Source: Nitrobacter sp. Nb-311A
GTDB lineage: Bacteria > Pseudomonadota > Alphaproteobacteria > Rhizobiales > Xanthobacteraceae
Direction of reading: 5' to 3'
DNA: 64,000 bases
Assembly: GCF_000152905.1 (NCBI RefSeq)
Contig: NZ_CH672421.1
Span: 1-64,000, forward strand
The notes beneath the pieces were generated by a model. The model was not told the origin of the DNA and searched no databases. It was given only the letters and a program-made list of their open reading frames with translations. A program made the translations under genes and the position numbers. This document shows positions 37,010-45,402 of this stretch, one piece after another; positions within the stretch are counted from its first letter, which is position 1, and each line of letters opens with the position of its first letter.

Positions 37010-37680
37010 GTGCCGCTCCTGTCAAAAAGCGTTTTGGCAATGACTCTCGTGCTCATCTATCCCTTTAGTCTTGCCGTGCCTCACGAGGTTCTGGCCTTCA
37101 GAGTATAGCCAATATCGTCCTGGGTATCTGCCTCGAACTCGCCCCGTGAAGCCGCAAATTATGTCGACCGTCACCAAACTGAGCTGATCGCACTTGACCG
37201 ACCATCGGCGAACCTGTCACCTGTGAACGGGGCCGGCTCGATGTTTGGTGCTAGCGTTTTCCAGCGAAGCGGACACCGGTTCGCGGGAAGAAAACGCGTC
37301 AGATCAAAATATAGAGTCCCGCCTCTGATTCAATCAGAAGCGGAAAAGCTCTCCAGTTGATTATTTCAGGCATGTTAGAAATTATCATTTGAAAAACTTT
37401 TGAGCGGCAGCGGTCGCCCGGCGGTCGCCGCAATTTTAGCCGCATTCGCAGCGTTTTGGTATTAGGATGTGCTCAGGGATGCCCAGGTTGATCGTGATCG
37501 CCGTGTACCGCATCAGACAGACTTTGGCAGCGTCGGCACGTCTGTATTCCCTTGCGAACTCTTTCAATATGGTATCGATAAAGAGCTCGTGGCGTGATCA
37601 CCCTCCAACGTTTTGAAAAGCCTGTCATCCGGTATGACCCGTGTGCAGGATCGAATTCTCCCCCGTTGCAGTGAAGGATT
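37010..37680. other. Intergenic region with repeat copy D
   Basis: Apart from dispersed repeat copy D (37254-37353) I see no supportable gene. Divergent promoters of the exported protein at 36509 and of the small exported gene at 37681 must lie here. No hexamers stand out. Confidence 0.45.
37254..37353 (+). repeat. Dispersed intergenic repeat, copy D
   Basis: Plus-strand copy: GCGTTTTCCAGCGAAGCGGA, CACCGGTTCGCGGGAAGAAA, ACGCGTCAGATCAAAATATA, then the palindrome CTTCTGATT-type CTCTGATTCAATCAGAAGCGG. Aligns with copy E along its whole length. Confidence 0.8.
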
Positions 37681-37956
37681 ATGATGTCCAAAATTTTACT
37701 ATCATTCGCCCTCCTTTTATCATTCGGCTCGACCGTGGCGATGGCGCAGGTCCGGGGGCAACCGTATCGCGGGCCGGTCCAAGGGCAACCGCACAGCGGG
37801 ACCGAAGCGGAACACCGCGCGTGCGCCCGGGACGTCAGCCGTTTCTGCCGCGCAGTAATGGATCAGGGCGATTTCACGGTTCTCGCATGCTTGCAGCAAA
37901 ATCGTCCGAGGATTTCAAAGACGTGTAACCAGGTTCTTGTGAGCCATGGCCAGTAA
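37681..37956 (+). CDS. Small secreted four-cysteine protein
   Basis: 91 residues from ATG 37681 (a second ATG follows directly), behind AAGGA. Signal peptide MMSKILLSFALLLSFGSTVA with cleavage likely after AMA. The mature part has a short Gly/Pro/Gln-rich linker (RGQPYRGPVQGQPHSG), then a compact Cys-rich helical domain: EHRACARDVSRFCRAVMDQG, DFTVLACLQQNRPRISKTCN. The four cysteines suggest two disulfides, in the manner of cysteine-rich-repeat (GLG1-like) proteins found in rhizobia. Periplasmic or secreted. Function unknown. 180 bp upstream of hpnC. Confidence 0.75.
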   Translation: MMSKILLSFALLLSFGSTVAMAQVRGQPYRGPVQGQPHSGTEAEHRACARDVSRFCRAVMDQGDFTVLACLQQNRPRISKTCNQVLVSHGQ

Positions 37957-38136
37957 AACAGACAAGCTTGCTTTACTCGTTCCCTTTTGTCGCAGTGCCA
38001 CGCGACGGGGCTAAAAAGCGAAAGATAGCATTGGTTTAGCCCGCGGTTTCCTTTATATGGGACGCGGGCGACTTTGCCGCCGGTTTCGGAGCTGGCGGGA
38101 GGCCCGATTGCGATTCAGTCAACGTAACCGGTCCTG

Positions 38137-39015
38137 ATGCCTGCCGCGAACCAACTGCGATCCGGAAAGACCCACCGCGACGAGAATTTTCCCGTCGCGT
38201 CGTGGGTCATTCACCCGCGCCATCGCGCGCTGATTCTTGCGTTCTATAATTTCGTTCGGACAGCGGACGACATAGCCGACCACGCCGAGCTAGGAGATAA
38301 GGACAAGCTCGCTTGGCTCGACTTGTTCGAGAGCGAACTCTTGGGGCAGGGGGATAGCCAGCCCGAAGCTGTCAACCTTCGCGAAGCGCTGGCGCAACGG
38401 TCGATGTCCCCGCGCCATGCCATCGACGTGCTGAAGGCGTTCCGGATGGACGTCACCAAGCTGCGCTACGAAACCTGGGACGACGTGATCGACTATTGCC
38501 GCTATTCGGCGATGCCGGTCGGACGTTTCATGCTCGACGTGCACGGCGAGCGCGAAGAGACCTGGGTCGCATCGGACGCGCTGTGCGCGGGCCTGCAAAT
38601 CAACAACCACCTTCAGGATTGCGCCAAGGATTATAAAAACCTCAACCGCGTTTATCTGCCGCGCGATGCGCTTGCTGCATCGGGCGTCACGGTCGAGATG
38701 CTCAGGAACGACAAGGCTCCGCCGGCGCTCCTGCAATGCTTGCACCTGCTTGCCGGGCGGACCGAAGCATTGCTCAACGAAGGCCGGCCGCTCGCGGGCG
38801 AGATCAGGGATGTGAGGCTGGGACTGGAAGTCGCCGTGATTCAAATGTTCGCCGACAAGATCGTCGCATTGCTGAAAGTCCGCGATCCCTTAAGCGAGAC
38901 GGTTCATCTCAAGCCGCTGCAACTGCTCGGCTACAGTATCGCCGGCATCACCACGGAAATGCTCCGCCGTTTGGTGCGGCGGCGGCCACTGTCGAACCCG
39001 GCGGTTGGCGTATGA
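38137..39015 (+). CDS. hpnC: Squalene biosynthesis protein HpnC (hydroxysqualene synthase)
   Basis: 292 residues, ATG 38137. Squalene/phytoene synthase fold; HpnC releases phosphate from presqualene diphosphate to give hydroxysqualene. Signatures: NFPVASWVIHPRHRALILAF, first Asp-rich motif FVRTADDIADHAE, second motif NNHLQDCAKDYKNLNRVYLP. Length and order fit HpnC, which in this group always precedes hpnD. First gene of the operon hpnC-hpnD-hpnE-shc-hpnG; its stop overlaps the hpnD start (ATGA at 39012-39015). Confidence 0.93.
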   Translation: MPAANQLRSGKTHRDENFPVASWVIHPRHRALILAFYNFVRTADDIADHAELGDKDKLAWLDLFESELLGQGDSQPEAVNLREALAQRSMSPRHAIDVLKAFRMDVTKLRYETWDDVIDYCRYSAMPVGRFMLDVHGEREETWVASDALCAGLQINNHLQDCAKDYKNLNRVYLPRDALAASGVTVEMLRNDKAPPALLQCLHLLAGRTEALLNEGRPLAGEIRDVRLGLEVAVIQMFADKIVALLKVRDPLSETVHLKPLQLLGYSIAGITTEMLRRLVRRRPLSNPAVGV

Positions 39016-39848
39016 CAATCGAGACGGCAGCCGACGCGAGTTCGGGAGTGACCGCGTCCAACAGTTCGTTCTACGCGGCGATGCGTATCCTGCCGCGCGC
39101 GCAGCGCGAGGCTATGTTCCAAGTTTACACGTTTTGCCGGTATGTGGACGACATCGCCGATTCGGATCGTCCGCGTCCCGAGCGGCTGGCCGCGCTTCAG
39201 CAATGGCGCGACGACATCGATGCGCTCTATGGGGGACAGCCGCCGGAACGGTTGCGTGATTACGCCGTCTCCGTTCAAACTTTCGGCCTTCGCCGCGAGG
39301 ATTTTCTCGCCATCATCGACGGCATGGAAATGGACGTGCTGGCGGATATTCGCGCGCCCGAGGATGCCACGCTCGATCTGTATTGCGATCGCGTTGCCAG
39401 TGCGGTCGGACGGCTATCGGTCCGGGTTTTCGGATTGCCCGAACAGGATGGCATTCTGCTCAGCCACCATCTTGGCCGCGCTCTGCAGTTGACGAACATC
39501 CTGCGCGATCTCGACGAGGACGCCGGAATCGGCCGGCTTTATCTGCCGCGCGAGGGTCTGCTCCAGGCCGGCATCAACTGCGCCGATCCGGCCGCCGTGA
39601 TATCGAACCCGGCGCTGCCTGAGGTCTGCGCCCAGCTCATGGAGCGGGCGAAGACGCATTTCGTCGAATCGGACAAGATCATGGATCGGAACTCGCGCCG
39701 AGCCGTGCGCGCGCCGCGCATCATGTCGAAATATTATCACGCCATATTGGATTTGCTGCAGGATCGCGGCTTCCAGCCGCCGCGTTCACCCGTCCGCGTG
39801 AGCTATCCGGCGAAGATTGCCATTGTTCTCCGGTACGCGTTGATCTGA
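39012..39848 (+). CDS. hpnD: Presqualene diphosphate synthase HpnD
   Basis: 278 residues from ATG 39012, overlapping the hpnC stop; earlier in-frame starts lie inside hpnC. Condenses two farnesyl diphosphates to presqualene diphosphate. Both Asp-rich motifs are clear: FCRYVDDIADSDRP and LTNILRDLDEDAGIGRLYLP; SVRVFGLPEQ and IMDRNSRRAVRAPRIM are also typical. Cytoplasmic or peripheral to the membrane. Its stop shares one base with the hpnE ATG (TGATG), suggesting tight translational coupling. Confidence 0.94.
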   Translation: MTIETAADASSGVTASNSSFYAAMRILPRAQREAMFQVYTFCRYVDDIADSDRPRPERLAALQQWRDDIDALYGGQPPERLRDYAVSVQTFGLRREDFLAIIDGMEMDVLADIRAPEDATLDLYCDRVASAVGRLSVRVFGLPEQDGILLSHHLGRALQLTNILRDLDEDAGIGRLYLPREGLLQAGINCADPAAVISNPALPEVCAQLMERAKTHFVESDKIMDRNSRRAVRAPRIMSKYYHAILDLLQDRGFQPPRSPVRVSYPAKIAIVLRYALI

Positions 39849-41101
39849 TGCAAAGCACCGTTCATATCGCCGGTGGCGGCATTTCCGGTCTTGCAGCGGG
39901 CGTGCGTCTGGCCGAAGCCGGCTATCTGGTTCGCGTGCACGAGGCCGCGCAACAGGTGGGCGGCCGTTGCCGTTCCTATTTCGACGGCGCGACCAATCTC
40001 ACGATCGATAACGGCAACCATCTGGTGCTCTCCGGCAACCACAATGTGCTGGCTTATGCACGCAAGATCGGCTCCGAAGCTGGCTTGCAGGGGCCGCCGA
40101 AGGCCGAATTTCAGTTTATCGATCTTGCCGCCGGTAAACGCTGGACCCTGCGGATCAACGACGGCCGCGTTCCGTTCTGGGTGTTCGACCGCACCCGCCG
40201 GGTGCCGGACACCTCGCCCGCCGATTACCTCGCGCTCGCGCCGCTGATATGGGCCAATGGCCGCACGCGGGTCGGCGATGCCATCAGGTGCGACGGCGTG
40301 CTTTACCAGCGGCTGGTGCTGCCGCTCCTGCTTGCGGCGCTGAACATCGATCCGCCCGACGGATCGGCGGGGCTTGCCGGTGCGATCGTTCGCGAAACGC
40401 TGCTGGCGGGGGGGCAGGCGTGCCGCCCGCTGATCGCGCGAGACGGGCTGAGCTCGGTGCTGATCGAGCCGGCGATCGACTACATTCGTGCCAGGGGCGG
40501 CAGCGTTGATGTCGGCCAGGAAGTGCGGCAGCTCACCATGGCGAACGATCGGGTGACCTCGCTCTCGCTTGGCGATCAGGCCATCGCACTTGGCCCGGAT
40601 GATGCTGTCGTGATGGCGGTGCCGCCGCGATCGGCGGCCGCGCTGGTGCCCGGCGTGAGCGTGCCAACGAAGTTCCGCGCCATCGTCAACGCGCATTTCC
40701 GTTTCGTCCCGCCGCCACATCATCCGCCGATGATCGGGGTCGTGAATGGCCTGATCGAATGGCTGTTCGCGTTTCCTGACCGCTTAGCCATCACAATCAG
40801 CGGCGGCGACCGTCTGATAGACATGCCGCGCGAGGAACTGGCGCGTGCGATCTGGAAGGACATCTGCGCGGTCGCCGATCTCAAGGCCGAGATGCCGGCC
40901 TGGCAGATCGTGCGCGAGCGGCGCGCCACGTTCGAGGCTTCCCCGGAGCAGAATGCCTTGCGTCCGGGAACCCTGACGAAGTGGAAAAACCTGTTCCTTG
41001 CCGGCGACTGGACTGATACGGGGTTGCCGGCGACCATCGAGGGATCGATCCGCTCCGGAAACCGGGCTGCCGATCACATTCTGAAAACCCCGTCAATCTG
41101 A
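39848..41101 (+). CDS. hpnE: Hydroxysqualene dehydroxylase HpnE
   Basis: 417 residues, ATG 39848. FAD-dependent amine-oxidase-fold enzyme that reduces hydroxysqualene to squalene, the last step of the HpnCDE route. The dinucleotide-binding motif is VHIAGGGISGLAAGVRLAEA, followed by VHEAAQQVGGRCRSYFDG. The C-terminal FAD segment is LFLAGDWTDTGLPATIEGSI. Length is normal. Third gene of the operon; the squalene-hopene cyclase gene starts 14 bp downstream. Confidence 0.93.
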   Translation: MQSTVHIAGGGISGLAAGVRLAEAGYLVRVHEAAQQVGGRCRSYFDGATNLTIDNGNHLVLSGNHNVLAYARKIGSEAGLQGPPKAEFQFIDLAAGKRWTLRINDGRVPFWVFDRTRRVPDTSPADYLALAPLIWANGRTRVGDAIRCDGVLYQRLVLPLLLAALNIDPPDGSAGLAGAIVRETLLAGGQACRPLIARDGLSSVLIEPAIDYIRARGGSVDVGQEVRQLTMANDRVTSLSLGDQAIALGPDDAVVMAVPPRSAAALVPGVSVPTKFRAIVNAHFRFVPPPHHPPMIGVVNGLIEWLFAFPDRLAITISGGDRLIDMPREELARAIWKDICAVADLKAEMPAWQIVRERRATFEASPEQNALRPGTLTKWKNLFLAGDWTDTGLPATIEGSIRSGNRAADHILKTPSI

Positions 41102-41114
41102 GACGCCAGCCGCC

Positions 41115-43079
41115 ATGAGTTCCATGAACGCCACAGTTGCGCAAATCGGTGACGCAGTGCTTGAGGACCGCATCGGCTCCGCTACGCGCGGACTTCTGAA
41201 CCTCAAGCAGTCGGACGGTCATTTTGTGTTCGAACTCGAGGCCGACGCGACCATCCCGTCCGAATATATCTTGCTGCGACACTACCTCGGCGAGCCGGTC
41301 GACACAGTGCTCGAAGCCAAGATCGCGGCTTACCTCCGCCGCATTCAGGGCGCGCATGGTGGCTGGCCGCTGGTGCATGACGGGCCGTTTGACATGAGCG
41401 CGAGCGTGAAAGCCTACTTCGCGCTGAAGATGATCGGCGATTCCGTCGATGCGCCGCACATGGCGCGCGCGCGTGAGGCGATCCTGTCCCGCGGCGGCGC
41501 AGCGAACGTGAACGTTTTCACGCGCTTCCTCCTCTCGTTCTTCGAAGTCCTGACATGGCGCAGCGTTCCGGTGCTGCCGGTCGAGATCATGCTGCTGCCG
41601 ATGTGGTCGCCGTTCCATCTCAACAAGATTTCCTACTGGGCGCGCACCACCATGGTGCCGCTGATGGTGCTGGCGGTGCTGAAGCCGCGTGCGCGCAATC
41701 CGCGCGACGTCGGCATTCGCGAACTTTTTCTTCAGGATCCGGCCACTGTCCGCACGCCGAAGAGGGCTCCGCATCAAAGCCCGGCCTGGTTCGCATTGTT
41801 CAGCAGCCTTGACTGGATCCTGCGAAGGATCGAACCGCTGTTTCCCAAGCGGCTGCGCGCGCGCGCCATGGAAAAGGCGATCGCGTTCGTCGAGGAGCGC
41901 CTTAACGGCGAGGACGGTCTCGGTGCGATCTTTCCGCCGATGGTCAATACGGTGATGATGTATGATGCACTGGGATTTCCGCCGGAACATCCGCCACGAG
42001 CAGTGACGCGACGCGGAATCGACAAGCTACTCGTCATCGGTGAAGACGAAGCTTACTGCCAACCGTGTGTGTCGCCGATCTGGGATACCGCGCTGAGCTG
42101 TCACGCGCTGCTCGAAGCCGGCGCACCCGAGGCCCTGAACAGCGCCGGCAAATGTCTCGACTGGCTGCTCCCGAAGCAGGAGCTTGTTCTCAAGGGCGAC
42201 TGGGCGGCGAAACGTCCGGACGTACGACCAGGTGGCTGGGCGTTTCAATATGCCAACGGTCACTATCCCGATCTCGACGACACCGCTGTCGTGGTGATGG
42301 CGATGGACCGGGTACGTCGTAACGGCCGAGGCGATAAATATGACGAGGCGATCGAGCGAGGCCGCGAGTGGATCGAGGGCATGCAGAGCCGGGACGGCGG
42401 CTTTGCCGCGTTCGATGCCGACAATCTTGAATACTATCTCAACAACATCCCGTTCTCCGATCATGCGGCGCTGCTTGACCCGCCGACCGAGGACGTTACC
42501 GCGCGATGCGTCTCGATGCTGGCGCAACTCGGCGCGACCGTTGATGGCAGCTCGTCCATGGCGGCCGGAGTTGAGTACCTGCGCCGCACCCAACTCGCGG
42601 AGGGGTCGTGGTACGGCCGATGGGGCCTGAACTACATCTACGGCACCTGGTCGGTGCTCTGTGCGCTTAATGCCGCCGGGGTCGACCACCAGGATCCCGC
42701 GATACGCAAGGCGGTAGACTGGCTGCTATCAATTCAGAACGAGGATGGGGGCTGGGGCGAGGATGCGGTCAGCTACCGACTCGATTACAAGGGGTTCGAG
42801 GGAGCGCCCACCACTGCTTCGCAAACCGCGTGGGCGTTGCTTGCCTTGATGGCTGCGGGCGAGGTCGAAAATCCTGCCGTGACCCGGGGAATCAAGTACC
42901 TGATAGACACACAAACAAAAAAAGGTCTGTGGGACGAGCAGCGCTACACGGCCACGGGGTTTCCACGAGTATTTTACCTGAGGTACCATGGCTACTCCAA
43001 GTTCTTCCCGCTCTGGGCGCTGGCGCGGTATAGGAATTTGAGAAGCACCAATAGCAAGGTGGTAGGGGTCGGGATGTGA
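41115..43079 (+). CDS. shc: Squalene-hopene cyclase
   Basis: 654 residues, ATG 41115. Cyclises squalene to hopene and hopanol at the membrane. The catalytic protonating motif DXDD is DLDD at 386-389 within HYPDLDDTAVVVMAMDR. Several QW repeats are visible, for example QSDGHFVFELEAD-type N-terminal and QNEDGGWGEDAVSYR, QTAWALLALMAAGE, and TQTKKGLWDEQRYTATGFP. Length is usual for the family. Also called hpnF. It overlaps the hpnG start (GTG within the stop region, GTGA at 43076-43079), so the operon is a continuous coupled block from 38137 to 43927. Confidence 0.97.
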   Translation: MSSMNATVAQIGDAVLEDRIGSATRGLLNLKQSDGHFVFELEADATIPSEYILLRHYLGEPVDTVLEAKIAAYLRRIQGAHGGWPLVHDGPFDMSASVKAYFALKMIGDSVDAPHMARAREAILSRGGAANVNVFTRFLLSFFEVLTWRSVPVLPVEIMLLPMWSPFHLNKISYWARTTMVPLMVLAVLKPRARNPRDVGIRELFLQDPATVRTPKRAPHQSPAWFALFSSLDWILRRIEPLFPKRLRARAMEKAIAFVEERLNGEDGLGAIFPPMVNTVMMYDALGFPPEHPPRAVTRRGIDKLLVIGEDEAYCQPCVSPIWDTALSCHALLEAGAPEALNSAGKCLDWLLPKQELVLKGDWAAKRPDVRPGGWAFQYANGHYPDLDDTAVVVMAMDRVRRNGRGDKYDEAIERGREWIEGMQSRDGGFAAFDADNLEYYLNNIPFSDHAALLDPPTEDVTARCVSMLAQLGATVDGSSSMAAGVEYLRRTQLAEGSWYGRWGLNYIYGTWSVLCALNAAGVDHQDPAIRKAVDWLLSIQNEDGGWGEDAVSYRLDYKGFEGAPTTASQTAWALLALMAAGEVENPAVTRGIKYLIDTQTKKGLWDEQRYTATGFPRVFYLRYHGYSKFFPLWALARYRNLRSTNSKVVGVGM

Positions 43080-43927
43080 ATTTGGGGGCGGCGATTGACG
43101 TGTCCGTGGGCAATGCCTTTGACCCGCGGCCGGTATTGATTGTGACCGGTCTGGTTCAGGAAGCCCGCATCGCGGCGGGCCCCGGCATGACTGTTATTTG
43201 CAGCAGCAGCAATCCGCGGCAGTTGCGCGAGCTTCTCGACGGGTTTGATCCGTCCACGGTACGCGGCGTGATCAGCTTTGGCGTCGCCGGCGGGCTCGAT
43301 CCGTCCTTGAAATCGGGAGACGTCGTGGTCGCCACGGAAGTTGTGGACGGGGCTTCGCGATGGGAGGCAGGCCTCGGGCTCAGCGAGGAACTGATCGACG
43401 GCTCCGGTTTGGGCGGTCAGAAAGTGGTCCGCGCCGGGCTAGCGGGGGTCGAGCAGGTCGTGCTGGAGCAGGCCGGCAAGGCGCGGCTGCATGCTGCGAC
43501 CGGCGCTTCCGCTGTCGATATGGAAAGCCACATCGCGGCAGCCTATGCCACGGCAGCGGGTCTTCCCTTCGCCGCCTTACGCGTGATCAGTGATCCTGCG
43601 ACGCGGGCGCTGCCCGCAATCGCCCGCGGCGCTATCAAGCCAAACGGCAACGTCGATCTGAAGAAGGTGCTACGTGGCCTTGCTCGAAATCCGCTGACCC
43701 TGCGCGCACTGGTATCCACCGGAGTCGACTTCAATCGAGCCCTCCGCTCCTTGCGCGGGTGCCGTGGTTTTCTGTTAGGCGGCGAGAGTTCCGTTCCGGC
43801 GGATTACGCTGCGCCAGTCGCAAGACCGCGAGGATCAGGCCCTCGAAAGGGTCGTGCCGGGGAGCCAGTTCCGGCGCGGCGCTTTTCCGGTTTGCGAGCG
43901 AATGTCCCACAACCCGCGCGTCTTTGA
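43076..43927 (+). CDS. hpnG: Hopanoid phosphorylase HpnG (nucleoside phosphorylase fold)
   Basis: 283 residues from GTG 43076, overlapping the shc stop. Removes adenine from adenosylhopane to give ribosylhopane. Phosphorylase signatures: RPVLIVTGLVQEARIAAGPG, VRGVISFGVAGGLDPSLKSG, and GASAVDMESHIAAAYATAAG with the nucleoside-binding Met-Glu. The last 40 residues, after about Gly238, are Arg/Pro/Gly-rich and do not look conserved. They may be a frame-altered tail, since related HpnG proteins end near there. Last gene of the plus-strand operon; the next gene, hpnH, is convergent. Confidence 0.88.
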   Translation: MNLGAAIDVSVGNAFDPRPVLIVTGLVQEARIAAGPGMTVICSSSNPRQLRELLDGFDPSTVRGVISFGVAGGLDPSLKSGDVVVATEVVDGASRWEAGLGLSEELIDGSGLGGQKVVRAGLAGVEQVVLEQAGKARLHAATGASAVDMESHIAAAYATAAGLPFAALRVISDPATRALPAIARGAIKPNGNVDLKKVLRGLARNPLTLRALVSTGVDFNRALRSLRGCRGFLLGGESSVPADYAAPVARPRGSGPRKGRAGEPVPARRFSGLRANVPQPARL

Positions 43928-43998
43928 CGGGGTTGAAGCCGGCCCAACTTCTGTGCTGTCCTAATTAGGGATACTCGCTCAGATGGGGGCCAGTCTCA

Positions 43999-44184
43999 AT
44001 GTCGGCGTCCCGGTCCAAAACGAAGACGATCGCAAAACCGGCGGCCAAACCAACCCAACAGGCCGGAGGCGAATGCTCCTCCGACGTCCCGGTCCGAGAA
44101 CCAAAAAGATCATGCTCAAACAGAAAGATAAGCGACGAGTCAACGCCGTTGAAACAGACTCCAGGAGCCGCTATCGCTGGATAG
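43999..44184 (+). pseudogene. Possible remnant of a small basic (DUF3489-like?) gene
   Basis: A 61-residue frame begins MSASRSKTKTIAKPAAKPTQ, which resembles the basic N-terminal tail of small DUF3489-type proteins of rhizobia, but the expected helical domain that should follow is not recognisable. The frame sits between the convergent hpnG and hpnH genes. It could equally be chance, since the stretch is only 260 bp long. Confidence 0.25.
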
Positions 44185-44186
44185 CG

Positions 44187-45356
44187 TTACGCCGCGGTAG
44201 AAGCCTTCTGTTCCTTTGCCGCTTGTTTCGCCGCCGCTGCGGCAGCTTCATCCTTTCGGATCTCTGACAGTTTCTTCTGAACCTGCTCGGCGAAAATGTA
44301 CTGCGCGGGGCGCTGCTTGCTGAGATCGATCTCGGGCGCCATCGGGCCCTTGGTCCGGACCCCGCGCAACGCCACCCACATCGTCTTGAGCGGATTGTTC
44401 AGAGCGGCAGTTGCGGCGGTCGGCTCGTAACCGCAATGCGCCATGCAGTTGGCGCATTTTTCGTACTTGCCGGTCCCGTAGGAATCCCAGTCCGTGGTCT
44501 CCATGAGTTCCTTGAAGGTCTTGGTATAGCCTTCGCCAAGCAGGTAGCAGGGTTTCTGCCAACCGAAAATGTTACGCGCGGGCATTCCCCAGGGCGTGCA
44601 ATGATATTCCTGGTTGCCGGCGAGGAAGTCGAGGAACAGGCCGGAGTGCATGAAATTCCACTTCTTGCCCTTGCCGAGCGTGAACACGTCACGAAACAGT
44701 TTTTTGGTCTTGGTGCGGTTCAGAAAATGCTCCTGATCGGGAGCGCGCTCGTAAGCGTAGCCCGGCGAAATCGAGACGCCGACACCGAGTTCCTGGCAGA
44801 AGTCGAGGAAAGCCGCGAGTTCCTCGGCCGGATAGCCGTCGAAGACCGTGCAGTTGACGTTGACCGTAAAGCCTTTCGCCTTCGCGGCCTTGATGGCGGA
44901 AACCGCGCGGTCGAACACGCCTTCCTGGCACACCGACTTGTCATGGTGCTCGCGCAGGCCGTCGAGGTGGACCGAGAAGAACAGATATGGGGAGGGCTCG
45001 AACAGATCGAGCTTTTTCTCCAGCAGGAGCGCGTTGGTGCAGAGCGAGACGAACTTCTTGCGCGCAACAAGTCCGCGCACGATCTCGCCGATCTCCTTGT
45101 GAATGAGCGGTTCGCCGCCGGGAATAGCCACCATGGGCGCTCCGCATTCTTCGGCGGCGTCCCAGCATTCCTGAGCGGTCATGCGACGGTTCAAGATCGC
45201 ATCAGGATAGTCGATCTTACCGCATCCGGCGCATGCGAGATTGCAGCGAAAGAGCGGCTCCAGCATCAGCACAAGCGGATAGTGCTTGCGACCCATCAGC
45301 TTCTGCTTGATCAGATATCCACCGATCTTCAGTTCTTTAAAAAACGGTATTGCCAT
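44187..45356 (-). CDS. hpnH: Adenosyl-hopene transferase HpnH (radical SAM)
   Basis: 389 residues from ATG 45356 (MAIPFFKELKIGGYLIKQKL). Adds a 5'-deoxyadenosyl group to hopene, the first step of side-chain building. Radical SAM cluster motif FRCNLACAGCGKIDYP (Cys38, Cys42, Cys45). Additional family markers: GGEPLIHKEIGEIVRGLVAR, YLFFSVHLDGLREHHDKS, and C-terminal cysteines in KYEKCANCMAHCGYEPTA (likely SPASM-type cluster). Ends with an Ala/Lys-rich tail. Second gene of a minus-strand pair, 46 bp after ispH, and convergent with hpnG; in effect the pair is inverted relative to the rest of the hpn island. Confidence 0.95.
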   Translation of the reverse strand: MAIPFFKELKIGGYLIKQKLMGRKHYPLVLMLEPLFRCNLACAGCGKIDYPDAILNRRMTAQECWDAAEECGAPMVAIPGGEPLIHKEIGEIVRGLVARKKFVSLCTNALLLEKKLDLFEPSPYLFFSVHLDGLREHHDKSVCQEGVFDRAVSAIKAAKAKGFTVNVNCTVFDGYPAEELAAFLDFCQELGVGVSISPGYAYERAPDQEHFLNRTKTKKLFRDVFTLGKGKKWNFMHSGLFLDFLAGNQEYHCTPWGMPARNIFGWQKPCYLLGEGYTKTFKELMETTDWDSYGTGKYEKCANCMAHCGYEPTAATAALNNPLKTMWVALRGVRTKGPMAPEIDLSKQRPAQYIFAEQVQKKLSEIRKDEAAAAAAKQAAKEQKASTAA

Positions 45357-45402
45357 AACAAGTGTTCTTTCTGGAGTTTACCAGCTGAAATTTTGAAGGG
45401 GA

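Noticed and set aside
40881-41990. 369-residue minus-strand frame crossing hpnE and shc
   Set aside because: Spans the junction of two conserved genes on the other strand; not protein-like.
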